From the NCBI RefSeq assembly GCF_000283155.1, contig NW_004454173.1, positions 11,797,596-11,861,595 on the forward strand: a DNA stretch of 64,000 bases, written 5' to 3'. Positions 20,581 through 31,224 of this stretch are shown here, piece by piece. Made by a program: the position numbers and the translations under genes. A model generated the notes under the pieces. It made no database searches. It had not been told where the DNA came from and was given only the letters and a program-made list of their open reading frames with translations. Origin of the DNA: Ceratotherium simum simum. Taxonomy: Eukaryota; Chordata; Mammalia; Perissodactyla; Rhinocerotidae. Each line of letters begins with the position of its first letter. Position 1 is the first letter of the stretch.

Positions 20581-21085
20581 TAATGGTGGGATTGGCTACA
20601 AAGAAAGGAGGAACAGCAGCAGGGCAGTGCAAGGGGAGTCATGGGAAAAGAGAGGTCCACCGAGGAGAGAGAGAAAGTCACCTGGGCACGGCCCCACAGA
20701 GAGGAGCACCTCAGGACTGATGGGGGCACTGGGTCTGGTAAATTGGGGATTATTCATAATATTTCTGAAGCTCTAGAGACTGATAGAAGGTAGACCCTCT
20801 AATGCAAGGATTTAAGACATGAACAGATGTGTGAGAAGGGAAGACAGCAGTTACATATAACTGGAGAGAATTCTGGAAGGGAAAGGCAGGGGTGGAATGG
20901 GCGCTAAGGGTCATTTGAACTTAATTCAGGATTTTTTTAAGAGTGCAGGAAGGTTTGAAGAAAGGGCAGGAGCCACTGGAGAAGGAAGATTTGAAATGCT
21001 AGAGAAGGAATCAATAGAGGAGCCAGATTGGGATGGGACCGAAAGTTTGGTGGAGGAATTAGCCCTCAAAATGTGGAGGAATCCT

Positions 21086-21292
21086 AGGGAGCGGCCCAGT
21101 GGAATAGTGGTTAAGTTTGCACGTTCCACTTTGGTGGCCTGGGGTGGGGTTCACAGGTTTGAATCCTGGGTGTGGACAGATGCACTGCTCATCAAGCCAT
21201 GCTGTGGTGGCATCCCACAAACAAAATAGAGGAAGATGGGCACAGATGTTAGCTCAGGGCCAATCTTCCTTACCGAAAAAAAGAAAAAAATA
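21086..21292 (+). mobile_element. ERE SINE, diverged
   Basis: Degenerate head GGAGCGGCCCAGTGGAATAG, GGTTTGAATCC B-box, CATCAAGCCATGCTG, one tail unit and an A-rich tail. Target duplication AAAATGTGGAGGAATCCT is exact (21068-21085 and 21293-21310), although the body is diverged. Confidence 0.96.
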
Positions 21293-22224
21293 AAAATGTG
21301 GAGGAATCCTTCCCTTTTGTGACAGGAAAGAAGTTGGAGAGAACTGATATGCCAGCAGAGAAATATTCTGAAGTGGATGTGTTATTGTGATTTATAATAA
21401 GAAATATATATTTGGTCTTTGTCCTAGTTCTGGCAGAGCTCCTAAAACCCTTGGAATTTCCTGTGATGAGAGCGATAAAGGTGTCTTTTTTTAAGTTAAT
21501 GAGGCAACTTTGGAAAGCCTCTGGGTAACCCAAGGATAGAGGCTGGTTGCCAGGGACACCAACCAAGTGATTAGAGGGTCGGAACTTTTAGTCCTCCCCC
21601 TCACTCCACTTCTGCGGAGGGGAGAGGGGCTGGAGATTGAGTTCAATCTCCAAGGGCCAATTGATACTGGCTAACACAAGGTTGACATAAGGGAAGCCAC
21701 ACTGTAGAAAAGAAACCCTATTGTAACTTTTCTACATATTGTAAAATATTACATATTGTAACCTTTTCCCCATACTTTGCCCTATGCATGAATTCTATCT
21801 GGCTGTTTCTCAGTTATATCCTTTTATAATAAACTAGTAATCTAGTGAGTAAAATATTTCTCTGAGTTCTGTGAGCCACTCTAGCAAATTAATTGAACCC
21901 GAGGAAGGGGTCATTGGAACTTCCACTCTATCTAAAATGTCTAATAATTTATCATCTCCAATCTAAGCAAGTTAGTCACGTAACCACGGGCCCTCCATGA
22001 CCAGTTCAACTGAGCCCATCTCTTATCAACAGAGTGATTAAGGATTGTCTTTCAGAAAATTTGCAAAGTCACATAGCCAGAGCATGCACAGAAGAAGAAA
22101 TCTTGACCTGAAACGACCTTGGAACCAAAGATTCTCCTCCTCATGGAACCAAAGGACTGGGACATGACCAGAACTTAAAAGTCAGGCTCTTCTCAGAAGC
22201 AAGGTGTCCTTCATTCAGGAAGAG

Positions 22225-23489
22225 CTGGTGTTAAAATTAAACAAATGGGACTTTATCAGCCTAAAGAGCTTCTGCAAGGCAAATGAAACCAGGATCAAAA
22301 TGAAAAGACAAGCCACCAGCTGGGAGGAAATATTTGCAAAACATCTATCTGACAAAGGGTTAATCTCCATAATATATAAAGAACTGACACAACTGAACAA
22401 CAAAAAAACAAACAACCTGATCAAAAAATGGGCAAAGGATATGAACAGACATTTTTCCAAGGAAGATATGCAGATGGCCAATAGGCACATGAAAAGATGC
22501 TCAACATCACTAATCATCAGGGAAATGCAAATCAAAATTACAGTAAGATATCACCTTACACCCATTAGAATGGCTGTAATCACCAAGACAAAAAATAACA
22601 AATGTTGGAGAGGTTGTGGAGAAATGGGAACCCTGATTCACTGCTGGTGGGAATGCAAACTGGTGCAGCCTATATGGAAATCAGCATGGAGATTCCTCAA
22701 AAAATTAAAAACATAAATACCTTATGATCCAGCTATCCCACTGCTGGGTATTTACCCAAAGAACCTGAAATCAACAATCCAAAGAGGCCTATGCACCCCT
22801 ATGTTCATTGCAGCATTACTTATTATAGCTAAGAAGTGGAAGCAACCCAAGTATCCATCAACAGATGATTGGATAAAGAAGATGTGGTATGTATATACAA
22901 TGGAATACTACTCAGCCATAAAAAAAGACAAAATCATCCCATTTGCAACAACATGGATGGACCTGGAGGGTATTGTTAACATTATTTTAATTCTTTTTTT
23001 TTTTTAAGGAAGATTGGCCCTGTGCTAACAACTGTTGCCAATCTTCCTCTTTTTTCTTTTTTTTTTTTCTCCCTGAAGCCCAGTATGTAGTTGTGTATCA
23101 TAGTTGTAGCTCTTCTATGTGGGACACCCCCTCAGCATGGCTTGATGAGCGGTGAGTAGGTCTATGCCCAGGATCCGAACCAGTGAACCCTGGGCCACTG
23201 AAGCAGAACACGAGAACTTAACTGCTGTACCACTGGGCCGGCCCCTGGGTGTATTATGTTAAGTGAAATAAGCCAGACAGAGAAAGACAAACACCACATA
23301 ACTTCACTCATATGTGGAAGATAAACTAACACACAGACAGAGAGAAGAGTCTGGCAGTTACCAGGGGGAAGGTGCTGGAGGGCGGGCACAAGGGGTGAAG
23401 GGCCGCATTTATATGGTGACTGACAAACACTAATGTACAACTAAAATTTCACAATGTTATAAACTACTATGACATCAATAAAAAAAAAG
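22225..23489 (+). pseudogene. L1 LINE 3' end with ORF2 C-terminal remnant
   Basis: 5'-truncated L1, sense. The frame from about 22225 encodes the end of ORF2 (reverse transcriptase protein): [36 protein letters not shown], a Cys-rich knuckle CWRGCG...HCWWEC (about 22603-22656) and MFIAALLIIAKKW. One in-frame stop (22714-22716) and an antisense ERE at codon ~256 break it. ORF2 continues after the ERE (MLSEISQTEKDKHH). The 3' UTR ends ATCAATAAAAAAAAA at about 23489. Only the C-terminal fifth or so of ORF2 is present, so it is dead. Confidence 0.92.
22993..23245 (-). mobile_element. ERE SINE inside L1 ORF2, antisense
   Basis: T tail, one tail unit, CCCAGTATGTAGTTGTGTAT, GGATCCGAACC, head end CTGGGCCGGCCCC. 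Flanks GGGTATTGTTAA (22968) and GGGTGTATTATGTTAA (23247) are an imperfect duplication of the L1 target. Confidence 0.95.
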
Positions 23490-23504
23490 TTCTTTCCCTA
23501 CCTT

Positions 23505-23588
23505 ATCGTAAAAGTTTAGAACCTCATCATAAATGTTTAGAACTCTGTCATAAATGTTTAGAAACTTACCACAAATGCTTGAAGCCCA
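23505..23588 (+). repeat. Four 21-bp tandem units in LTR U3
   Basis: Units of the form ATCATAAATGTTTAGAACTCT, four in a row, the last two more diverged. Short tandem repeats in a U3 are often enhancer repeats; here only the repeat itself is seen. Confidence 0.8.
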
Positions 23589-24005
23589 CCAATCAAAACC
23601 TGTCCCACCAGCATTCTGAGTACCAGCCTGTTCTCCCTAATCTCTTAAATTTTGCCCCAAATCCTGAATTGGGGAGACAGATCTGAGAGCACACGCCCCC
23701 TGTCTCCCTGCAGATGGACCTCTCAGAATAAAGCTGATCTCTTTTCCCAAAGGCTGATGCCATAATTAATTGCCATAATTACTTAATGTATTTATACACA
23801 TCAGGCAAGAAAACCCCAAATTTGTGCAGTAATAGTCAGAAGCACAGGTGACAACCTGGACATGCTATTGGCATCTGAAGTGGGGAGGGGTACAGTCTTG
23901 TAGGACTGAGCCCTTAACTTGCGAAATCTGACCCTCTCTCCAGGTAGACAGAATTGAATTGAATTGTAGGACACCCAGCTGGTGTCACAGAGAATTTCTT
24001 TTTAT

Positions 24006-24254
24006 GGGGCCGGCCCCGTGGCATAGCGGTTAAGTGTGCGTGCTCCGCTGCTGGCGGCCTGGGGTTCGGATCCCAGGCGTGCACTGATGCACCGCTTGTT
24101 AAGCCATGCTGTGGCGGCGTCCCATATAAAGTGGAGGAAGATGGGCACGGATGTTAGCCCAGGGCCAGTCTTCCTCAGCAAAAAAAGAGGAGGATTGGCA
24201 TGGATGTTAGCTCAGGGCTGATCTTCCTCCGCCCCCCAAAAAAAGAAAAAGAAA
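24006..24254 (+). mobile_element. ERE SINE
   Basis: GGGCCGGCCCCGTGGCATAGC, GGTTCGGATCC, CCCATATAAAGTGGAGGAAG, two tail units, a C-rich patch and an A-rich tail. It sits at the 3' edge of the ERVL-like LTR copy 2; the LTR sequence resumes as ATGTGTGG. Confidence 0.95.
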
Positions 24255-24324
24255 ATGTGTGGTTCAAACTCCATAATATAGAGATGGGAGGAGTTAACTC
24301 ACCCTAACCAAGACCCTCAGAAGT

Positions 24325-24560
24325 GGTCACTGTTTCTGCCCAGCTGTTACTTCCTCACTCCCCTGCTCAAACCCTTTAGCATCTCTCCATTGTCTATGGA
24401 AAGAAATCCCAAGTCTTTAGCTTAGGATTCAAGAATCTTCACTATTTGGCTTCACTTGACCCCACCAGCCTCATGCCCTAGTTCTCCCCTACACATAAAA
24501 CCTTTTCACCTGCAGTGATTTTGTTCCCTCAGATTGGAGCACCTTGCCTTCATCTCTGCA
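24325..24560 (+). mobile_element. L2 LINE fragment
   Basis: CCCTGCTCAAACCCTTTAGC, TCTCCATTGTCTATGG, AAATCCCAAGTCTTTAGC, CCCCACCAGCCTCATGCCC follow L2 upstream of its terminus. Confidence 0.7.
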
Positions 24561-24569
24561 AAATCCTCC

Positions 24570-25121
24570 TGTGAGATAATAGAAAATACATATATTGGTG
24601 TCTGTCCCTGGTTCCTGACACAGAGCTCCTTAAAAACTTGTAAATTCCTTAGTTATAAGAGCACTAGGAGCATCTTCTGTTCTAATGAGGCAGATCTGGG
24701 TGGGCTCCTGAGCAGCTTCTCGATGGGGGCAGGTCACCGGAAAGACCAAGCCATGATTAGAAGCTTGGAATTTTCAGCCCTACCTCTCGTCCTCCAGAGT
24801 GGGGAGAGATGCTGGAAATGGAGTTAATAATTGGTCATGCCTCTGTGAGGAAGCTTCCATGAAATCCCAATACTAGGGGGTTTGTTTCCCTGAGTTCTGT
24901 GAGCCGCTCTAGCAAATTAATCGAACCTGAGGAGGGAGTAGTGGGAACCTCTGACCTATAGCTGGTCATTCAGAAGCACAGGTGGTAACCTGAGCTTGCA
25001 ACTGGCTGACATCTGAAGTGAGGGAGGATGGGGGGCAGTCCTGTGGGACTGAGGCCTTACCTGTGAGATCTGACACTATCTCTGGGCAGATAGTGTCAGA
25101 ATTGAGTGAAAATGTAGGATA
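24570..25121 (+). mobile_element. ERVL-like LTR, copy 3
   Basis: TGTGAGATAATAGAAAATAC start, CAGAGCTCCTTAAAA, GAGTTCTGTGAGCCGCTCTA, GGTCATTCAGAAGCACAGG, GATCTGACACTATCTC, GTAGGATACCCAAC. The most complete of the three, uninterrupted, but lacking a clear AATAAA segment. Holds the 13-bp hairpin at 25069-25100. Confidence 0.65.
25069..25100. other. Perfect 13-bp hairpin in LTR
   Basis: TCTGACACTATCT, loop CTGGGC, then AGATAGTGTCAGA. Located in the U5-like 3' part of LTR copy 3. Copies 1 and 2 keep only decayed forms. Confidence 0.85.
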
Positions 25122-25125
25122 CCCA

Positions 25126-25300
25126 ACACCAAATGTTGTTGAGGATGTGGGGCAACGAGAACACTCAGACACTGTTTTGGAAAACATTTGGCAGTTTCTC
25201 ACAGTTAGATGCGCACATACTCTGTGAACCAGCAATTACATTTCTAGGCATTTACCCATGAGAAATAAAAACGTATGTCCACAAAAAGACTTGTCCAAGA
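25126..25300 (+). mobile_element. L1 ORF2 fragment
   Basis: GTTGAGGATGTGGGGCAACG, GAACCAGCAATTACATTTCT, GGCATTTACCCATGAGAAAT match the sense ORF2 C-terminal region. Too short and diverged to keep a frame. Confidence 0.7.
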
Positions 25301-25420
25301 ATGTTTCTGGCTCTGCCACTTAACTAGCTGCATGACCTTAAGCATGCGACTTCACCACTCCGTGCCTCAGTTTACTGTCATGTAAGTTGGGGTTAATATC
25401 AATGTACTGAATGATCTGAA
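25300..25420 (+). mobile_element. MIR SINE
   Basis: GGCTCTGCCACTTAACTAGC, GCATGACCTTAAGCATGC, CCGTGCCTCAGTTTACTG. Confidence 0.75.
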
Positions 25421-26608
25421 GGGGAAATCATGATGCTGTACACACAGACTCCTTCTGAGAAAAGTGGCACAACTAGTCTTCCCAATGTGGCTGCCATGGC
25501 TTGTGCAGCATGCTTTGCTGGTGGCCCAACTTGACTCCACTGGAGACAGAAGACAGGATGAGGTCTGGGGCACAAGCTGGAAGCAACCACACAATGGAGG
25601 TCTTGGCGGGGCCAGAGCTGAAGTTATATTTGTCTGGCATAAGGAGTATAGGTCACCTATCTCCCCAGGCATACGTTCCTTTAAGGAGCTATTTCTGCCA
25701 AAGAATCTCCTGGGAAAGAAACCTTAAGCAGCATCCACATTTGGGATTCAGAAATTGATAAGTAAGTCTGAGAGCCTTCCAGGCTATAGAAGAGGATGCT
25801 AGGGTCCTTGAGAAAGCATTTAATATCAATGAAGAAGCACCCAAACTCAACCATGGAGAGAGGAGGTGTCACAGTGAGCAAGGCTGTATTTGCGAGGTAG
25901 AAAGTACTTGATCGGTGTTCTTTACAGGTGACTTTAGCTTCCCTTCAAGCCAACTACAGTGATCCCATTCCCCTTGCCAGAGAGTGGGTTAAGAATATGC
26001 ATATACACAATTCTGGCCAATGAGACATGAAGGGAATTCTCCAGGGGACTTTTGGAAAAAGTTTTTGTGCTTCTAAGAAGCAGACACAGGAAGAGCATCC
26101 TTGTCTTCCTCTAGGTGTTATTGTGTCTGATGAAGACATCTTGTTACCACAAAGGGAGCCAACTAGAAGAAAAAGCCAACATCTTGAAGACAGCAAAGCA
26201 GAGAGATGAAGACAACCTGGGTCCTTGGCACACTGAGCTGCTCATTGTATAACAGCTGGAACCCACTACTTCTAGAATTCCCATTAGTGAGATAATATAT
26301 TTCCTTCTATGTTTGAATCTGGGTTTCCTATTACTTGTGGCTAAAGCATCCTAACCAATAGAGCAGGGGACTGGAATTCCTACATTAGCTGGTGGGAGCT
26401 TACAGCCAATGAGATTTGGGTATGAAGAAGATGTAACTGGTAACTTCACAGGCTAGTGACATCAGAACAATGGGGTCATTCATGCTTCTATACATGTCAG
26501 CTGTGACTCTTAATTTACAACCCAGCTGAGCTACGAATATTGTATCCTCTGCTTTTTTTCCTTTAATTAAAGTAAATCTGACTCTGAGCCCCTAATCCAG
26601 TTCAGTGG
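25421..26608. other. No gene seen; old repeat-like 3' end
   Basis: About 25985-26370 (TTCTGGCCAATGAGACATGA, GATGAAGACAACCTGGGTCC, CATCCTAACCAATA) has the order of a common old interspersed repeat, probably LTR-derived. 26500-26600 includes TTTAATTAAAGTAAATCTG. Frames at 25464-25758 overlap one another and match nothing. Confidence 0.4.
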
Positions 26609-27216
26609 TGAAGGGGAGGAAGTCTATCCTCTACCCACTCTGGGTCCTTTCTGGCTGGACTACAAATTAAATTGACATGAGACAAATAGCAGGAGAAAAT
26701 TTAAAAAAAGCTTTATAACATGTATCCATGGAAGAAACCCACTGGGTAACTCAACAAAATGGTGGAGGTTCTCATCTTAAATACCATCTTCAGCGAAAGA
26801 CAAAGGAGGATGTTGGGGGTGTGGGGAGTCAGCTATGGGAGATTACCAGAAAAGCACAGTAAACAAGAGTAAGGTTGTTATGCAGATTTAAGGCCTCACC
26901 TTCCTCACTGACAAGTTTCCAGAGATGAGGTCATCCCCCCTTCTTCCTGGTACAGAGAGGGAGATACCTTTACAAATGAAGATTTCCCTTATAAATGTAA
27001 ATGTTTGATAAACAGAACTTTGGTAAGAATGGGCTTAGCAAGGACCCGCCCAGTCTATCGATACCCAGAATTATCTATGGTGATGGCCTGTCATGCGGAC
27101 AGGCCTCTTATCTCAAATTCTTTTAGGCAGTTAGTGGTGGGGGAGGTCAAAGTGTCTTTCAGAAAATAATCAAGGTAAAGAGACATATTTTGAGGTGGCC
27201 AATTCTGATCCCCACA
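26609..27216 (-). mobile_element. ERV1-like solo LTR, antisense
   Basis: 608 bp with perfect flanking GTGG (26605-26608 and 27217-27220), a 4-bp duplication. Left end TGAAGGGGAGG, right end CTGATCCCCACA (reversed TG start). The best-preserved member of the family with copies at 11177-11583, 2738-3273 and, in U3, 690-1086. No internal proviral sequence, so a product of LTR-LTR recombination. Confidence 0.85.
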
Positions 27217-27498
27217 GTGGGCAGATAATTAATCTGTCATTCTGGGAGCTCAATCTTCTGAAAGACTGTGCCTAACTGGCCAAAAGTGTAGAGGTACTCC
27301 ATCCATTCATCAGCCAATAGTCCACACTGAGTTTTCCTCTGATGCCTCAGGCCTCTTCCAGTTTCATGATTTTGCTGTTTCTGAGTCATACTTGGGGCCC
27401 AAGAATCTTTGGTGAGGCTGGAAACCCAATGCCTAAGGGCTCATGTCCTCTGAGATCTGACCCTTATCCAGGACCCTGTAATGCCTTCCGTTCAGGTC
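27217..27498. other. No gene seen
   Basis: Apparently unique sequence between two LTRs. Part of the frame 27342-27635 crosses into the next LTR. Confidence 0.5.
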
Positions 27499-27896
27499 TG
27501 AAGAAACAACAGGTCCAAAATGGAGTCACTCGTGCTAAGCCCCACAGCAGCAAACCAAGACTTAACTGCAGTTTCAGCCTCTCCCAGGAGTGGAATTTTA
27601 AACCAATCAGTCTGGAATTTCATGATCAACACTAGTAAGGTAATCTGCCTGATAAGAGTCCTGCCTCTCCAGGCCCCTAAGGGAAGGTGACAGAGCCTGA
27701 AACAATCTGCTCTTTGTTTTTATAACTTCCTCGTTCAGCCCCCTTTTACCAATAAAAAGCTTCCATTTTGTACAGCTCCTTGGAGCTCTTTTCTATTTGC
27801 TAGGTGGGATACTGTCCAATTCACGAGTTGTTTAATAAAGCCAATTAGATCTTCAAATTTACTCAGTTGAATTTTGTTTTTTAACATTTCTCATAA
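27499..27896 (+). mobile_element. ERV1-like LTR, different family
   Basis: TGAAGAAACAACAGGTCCAA start, CAAAATGGAGTCACTC, two polyadenylation signals (27751-27756, 27834-27839), and a GTTGAATTTTGTTTTTTAACA end, all typical of ERV1 LTRs. No clean duplication at the ends. Not related to the GTGG-flanked LTR 280 bp upstream. Confidence 0.7.
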
Positions 27897-29414
27897 TCAG
27901 TGTTATTTTCCATCTTTTTCTCTCTTTCTCGTCTCTGAGCATTCTCTTTTCTCTTCTTTGTCCTTCAAAGCCCTCCTCCCTTTCTCCCTCGGGGTGTCGG
28001 CATCATCTCATCAATGAGCCAGACTTTTACCACAGACAGGAAGATTTACTACCTTCAGACAGCTTCTGCTTTCTGTCCTGCAAGAATTCCCAAGGCAAGA
28101 AAAAACAGAAAGCCTGACTAGCAGTTCCTGCTTGGAAAGAGAAGGCAATGGAAAAACACAGCAAATGAATTAATACGGAAATTGTCTTGTCACGGGTACC
28201 TCAGAGGTGACAGGAGAGAACTCAGCCCAATAGGAGGGCTGGCTCCATGCTGAGTGGCAGCCAACCAACCAATGAGAGTGGGACAAAGAGAAGGAAGGTG
28301 GGTTCTGAGCACTGCTGGGGAAACCTTCTGTTAACTTGTGAAACCCGCCTCACAGCCCGGGATTGAGAGCCTGGGGACCCAGCTGCCTCTTTCCTACGTA
28401 GAGTGCCTGGGTGTTCTTAAACATACCTTTTCATTCCTATACGCATTCTCTCGGTGTCTGTCTTGTGGTCACACATGGGTCTATTATAAATACCAGCCTC
28501 ACTAGGAGGTGGGAAGGATCAAGTGAGGTAATGTACCCGAAAGGTCTTTGAGTCGCTCAGCAGCCCAGGGCTGGAGCAGCTCCTGGTCTTCCCCAGCCTC
28601 CTCTGTGGAGGTCACCCTTCTCACATACGGCCCTGGTGGTCCCGGTCAGCTTGTGTCTCTGCCACAGCCCTCCAGGTGGCACCGGAACTCCTGGGCTCTG
28701 GACTTGCCTCAGAGATAAATGAGAGCAGCAAAAGCACATGCGGCTGGGATTTAGACAGTGCCTTCCCACTCCGCAGCTGAAAGGACCTTTGAGATCATTA
28801 AGGCCAACTCCCTAATTTTACAGATAAGGGCCCTGAGGCCCAGAGAGGCCAGGGGACTTGGTTAAGGTCCCGTGAAGTTATAAGGGGATAGAACCAGAGT
28901 GCAGGCCCTTTGCTCCCAGCCCTCCCTTATCACCCAGATCTCACAGTCCTGGTTCTGCCTCTCCCGTGGTTCTGAATGACTGACCTGCACTATCCTGCAG
29001 CTGCCTTTGAGGCCAGCACAGCTTGCTGCTGAAGGCTCTCTCCTGGCTGTTGGGCTGTGGGATGATTAACCCAAGGAGAATGAAGTCGTGGAGAGCCCAC
29101 AAGCCTCCAATCTTGGGCTGGGCTCTTGCTCATCTCCATCATCCTCAGAGCGTTTTTAGAAGGAAATGGGACTGCGGGTTACTCAGAAGACAGCCCTGGG
29201 CATTTCCCAGTTTACAGGCATCTTCTGGGCATGCTCATTTGTGACTTTCTGACCTTAAGCATTTCAGCCTGGAGATGACCTTCAATCAAATGACCCTACC
29301 ATAGGGCAAGCAGGCCTGGGAGTTTTTGACTCCCATTGTCTCCATTAGTCGAACAAACACCTCAGGGCATTCGGATGCAGGTAGCCTACTGTGCACACTG
29401 TAAGAAATATCAGG
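27897..29414. other. No gene seen; MIR/L3-like relic
   Basis: Pyrimidine-rich start (27900-28000), then mostly unassigned. About 28780-28920 (CCTTTGAGATCATTAAGGCC, CTGAGGCCCAGAGAGGCCAG) is an old SINE or CR1-type relic. Around 28600-28750 the sequence is GC-rich but has no supported exon. Confidence 0.4.
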
Positions 29415-29590
29415 GTACTGGGTTGGCAAGCTTGGGCAAAGCCCTTACCCTCCATTAAATGGGGAGAGGAATACCTACTTCATAGGGTGGTTGTGAGGAT
29501 TAAATAAGATGATGGGATGTAAAGTGTTTAGCTCAAGGTCACACACATGGTAAGCACTCAACAAACATTTACTGTTGTCGCTATGATGGT
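29415..29590 (+). mobile_element. MIR SINE
   Basis: TTGGGCAAAGCCCTTACCCT, GGTGGTTGTGAGGATTAAAT, GGTAAGCACTCAACAAACAT. Confidence 0.8.
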
Positions 29591-29780
29591 TATTTTAATC
29601 CTGTCAGTGTTCAGCCAGGATCCTTGGTACTGCTGCCTACTTCAAATCTCTGTCTGGTCTGAGAGATCTTCTGTTACTCCTCTTCCTCCCCCCTCTACTT
29701 CCTGATCCCATCAGATAGACTTCTCATCACTTACTCCCCAGCATGGACCTGCCTCCCCTCCCGCCCACTCCTCAGCCACA

Positions 29781-29822
<42 letters not shown>

Positions 29823-30819
29823 ACCTGTGCTCCAGCTCTGCTCATTGCCTCCTGCAAAATCTGGTTGTCAAGGTGTTGAGGGTGTCAACAGAAGTTGTCT
29901 TTGGGTGGGTGAGATTGTAGGCAGGTTTTTAAAAAATTTCCTTTCTTTGCTTGTCTGTATTTTCTGAGTTGTTTGTCATGGGCGTGTATTGCATTTGTGC
30001 TAAGAAAATATTATTTTTAATTTTTATAAAATCTACTCAGTACCTCTAGGAAAACTTCCCCAAAGGGTTCTACTGCATTCCAAACACTCCTTTTAACTTC
30101 TCGCCCCCTCAGCATCTCTCTTCTCTGTGCTTGGTACTACATCTGCATTCACTTGTGAGTTGTTCTGGAGATGCCCCTAAAGGGGTTCAGCATCCTTGAG
30201 CAGGCGGTAGGTGCCTTGAGGGTGGAGGCTGTACCATGTCTTCTGTAGAAACAGCTCAAATGTTTCTTAGCTGACTTCAGCTCTCCATCCCTCTCTCTGC
30301 ACCATGGAGCCCAGGTGACTGAGAGATGTCAAGGGTGCTTGGTTGGAGCAGGGCTTGGTTCTACCCAGTTGAGCTTCCCATTGTTCCCGTTTTATAATCC
30401 CTGACCCAGGGCTAGCAGCAGAGCCCAGTTTCTGGGAACCCTGATGGATACACAGGGCAGCTTTCAGCAAGGATTGGCCGTGACTTGGGGCTTGGGGCAG
30501 TGTCTTCACCTGCGCATGAATTTAACTTAGATCTTGCAAAATCTCCAGACAGCTACTGTGTGACCCAGACAGAGTGAGTCCCAGGTGACATAGCCACAGG
30601 CAAGAGAGAGTGAGGGGCGCACGGTATATGGAAGTGCTGGGAGTGTCACATGAAGGAGAACAGTCTGGGAAGTCTTCAGAAAGGAGGTAAGTCTAGGATG
30701 AACCCAAAAGGATAGATGAAGACGTGGAGAGACCAGGGTGGGGGGCGGCAGGGGACAGGCCCAGTACAGAGGAGAGAGGGCGTGTGGGCATGAGGTTGGG
30801 AGCTGGCTGATGGGGCGTG
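29591..30819. other. No gene seen; AC microsatellite
   Basis: A pure AC run of about 36 bp lies at 29781-29816. 30560-30800 is purine-rich and resembles the long repeat at 18720-21085. Nothing else assignable. Confidence 0.45.
29781..29816. repeat. (AC)n microsatellite
   Basis: Pure dinucleotide run, not attached to a SINE tail, in contrast to the other CA/TG runs here. Confidence 0.95.
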
Positions 30820-31070
30820 GATAGAGCAGTAAAGACTAGCAGTTCAGGTCAAGCTCTGGAGTCAACAGACCTGTGTTTGAGTCATCAACTAACTGTGTGA
30901 TCTTGGGAAAGTTACTTACCCTCCACAGGCTGGGGTTTCTTTATCTGTGTAATCCAGCTAATGGTAGTTCCTTCCCATTAGGATTTTTATGAGGAGTTAA
31001 TGAAATAATGCTTGTAAAATGCATTTTAAACATCCAATGAATGCTAGCCAAGGTTACTGCTATTATTGTA
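30820..31070 (+). mobile_element. MIR SINE, near full length
   Basis: CTCTGGAGTCAACAGACCTG, AACTAACTGTGTGATCTTGG, GTTACTTACCCTCC, TTATGAGGAGTTAATGAAAT, CCAATGAATGCTAGCC. Confidence 0.8.
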
Positions 31071-31224
31071 TTATAATTATTCTTATAAACCCATACTTGG
31101 CATTTGTTTTCCAGAAGAATCTCATTGCACATTCATTCGGGCCCTTCTTTCTCAGGCATTTGTTCACCTGCGTTTGTGCGTCTATCACATAATAATAATA
31201 ATATATAATACACATATATTATAT

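Larger units (their letters stand above)
18720..21085 (+). repeat. Long ancient interspersed repeat (about 2.3 kb)
   Basis: A purine-rich, non-coding block with phrases widespread in mammalian genomes: GGCTGAGGGAACAGCA, TTTTAAGCAGGGAGATCATG, ACTCTGGCTGCAGTGTGGAC, TTTCTGGCTTGGGTAACTGA, ATGGAGGTCATTGGTGAGG. A related stretch is at 49780-50900. It is interrupted by an ERE at 19112 and an L2 end at 19820. I recognise the repeat but cannot name it. No coding potential. Confidence 0.5.
21938..23815 (+). mobile_element. ERV1-like LTR nested in the ERVL-like LTR
   Basis: Left part 21938-22224 looks like U3. The right part 23490-23815 carries a four-fold 21-bp repeat, TGTCCCACCAGCATTCTGAG, AATAAA at 23727-23732 and a U5-like CTGATCTCTTTTCCC. 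Split by an L1. TG start visible; the 3' edge is uncertain and no target duplication was confirmed. Confidence 0.55.
21386..23998 (+). mobile_element. ERVL-like LTR, copy 2, interrupted
   Basis: Left part to about 21937 (ATATATATTTGGTC, GGAGAGGGGCTGGAGATTG, AATAAA at 21828-21833, GAGTTCTGTGAGCCACTCTA). Right part from about 23826 (GTCAGAAGCACAGGTGACAA, CTTGTAGGACTGAGCCCTTA, TTGTAGGACACCCAGCTGG). The insertion point corresponds to the uninterrupted sequence of copy 3 at about 24955-24970. An ERE abuts its 3' side. Confidence 0.65.

Noticed and set aside
22215..22535. 106-codon minus-strand frame
   Set aside because: Antisense shadow of the L1 ORF2 remnant, which matches known ORF2 sequence on the plus strand.
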